Below, one piece after another: positions 5,879 through 5,928 of a DNA stretch of 5,928 nt. Position 1 is the first letter of the stretch. Each line of letters starts with the position of its first letter. The stretch covers positions 1-5,928 of the forward strand of contig CATPBV010000035.1 in NCBI GenBank assembly GCA_955652345.1, given 5' to 3'. The notes under the pieces are model-generated. The model saw nothing but the letters and a program-made list of their open reading frames with translations. It was not told the DNA's origin and ran no database searches. The position numbers were made by a program, and so were the translations under genes. This stretch comes from an uncultured Solirubrobacteraceae bacterium (GTDB lineage: Bacteria; Actinomycetota; Thermoleophilia; Solirubrobacterales; Solirubrobacteraceae).

Positions 5879-5928
5879 GGCCTCGGGGTCGCTATCGCTG
5901 AGTGCCCGGGGAGTCTCGCACAGCAGCC
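5879..5928 (-). other. Upstream sequence of the dehydrogenase; no gene identified
   Basis: These 50 bases read upstream of the dehydrogenase. The dehydrogenase frame stays open through them to the window edge, so a start further upstream cannot be excluded. I see no clear promoter boxes or strong ribosome binding site. It could hold the 5' leader or the end of another gene, and it is too short to tell. Confidence 0.3.

Overview
This is a GC-rich (roughly two-thirds G+C), densely coding bacterial window with almost no intergenic space and strong GC bias at third codon positions. The wall-protein architecture and the small uncharacterised protein beside it resemble what I remember from actinobacteria of the class Thermoleophilia (Solirubrobacterales-like). 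That assignment rests on family memory, not on a search.

Left half, plus strand. The window opens inside a long secreted cell-wall protein (2-2254, 5' end missing). Its order is a Thr/Ser-rich linker, a Lys/His-only tract, a MltB-type lytic transglycosylase domain with its catalytic Glu, a LytM/M23-like domain interrupted by a 127-residue insertion, and a C-terminal M15/hedgehog-fold DD-peptidase-like domain. Only the transglycosylase looks catalytically intact. Both zinc-peptidase-like domains have lost most metal-site residues. A conserved-looking hypothetical protein follows (first usable start at 2395, end 3135). Its reading frame clearly continues upstream to 2281 but is cut by a TAG at 2278-2280, just after a GTG that overlaps the stop of the wall gene.

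Right half, minus strand. Three genes read leftward as a probable operon: a 3-hydroxyacyl-CoA dehydrogenase (5878-5027), a fusion of a second 3HCDH C-terminal domain with an enoyl-CoA hydratase/crotonase domain (5043-3940, overlapping the first gene by 17 bases), and a SIR2-family NAD-dependent protein deacylase (3883-3080). The first two together hold the domains of a multifunctional beta-oxidation protein, in the order dehydrogenase then hydratase and split between the two 3HCDH repeats. They would hydrate enoyl-CoA and oxidise the resulting 3-hydroxyacyl-CoA with NAD+. The sirtuin also uses NAD+ and could remove acyl groups that acyl-CoAs place on lysines.

The two gene sets converge, and the hypothetical gene and the sirtuin overlap tail to tail by 56 bases. 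I see no tRNA, rRNA, CRISPR array, insertion sequence, riboswitch or convincing terminator. No gene-free stretch exceeds 150 bases. The best candidates for something new are the wall protein with one live and two decayed enzyme domains, the split permuted beta-oxidation enzyme coupled to a sirtuin, and the damaged or non-canonical start of the hypothetical gene.
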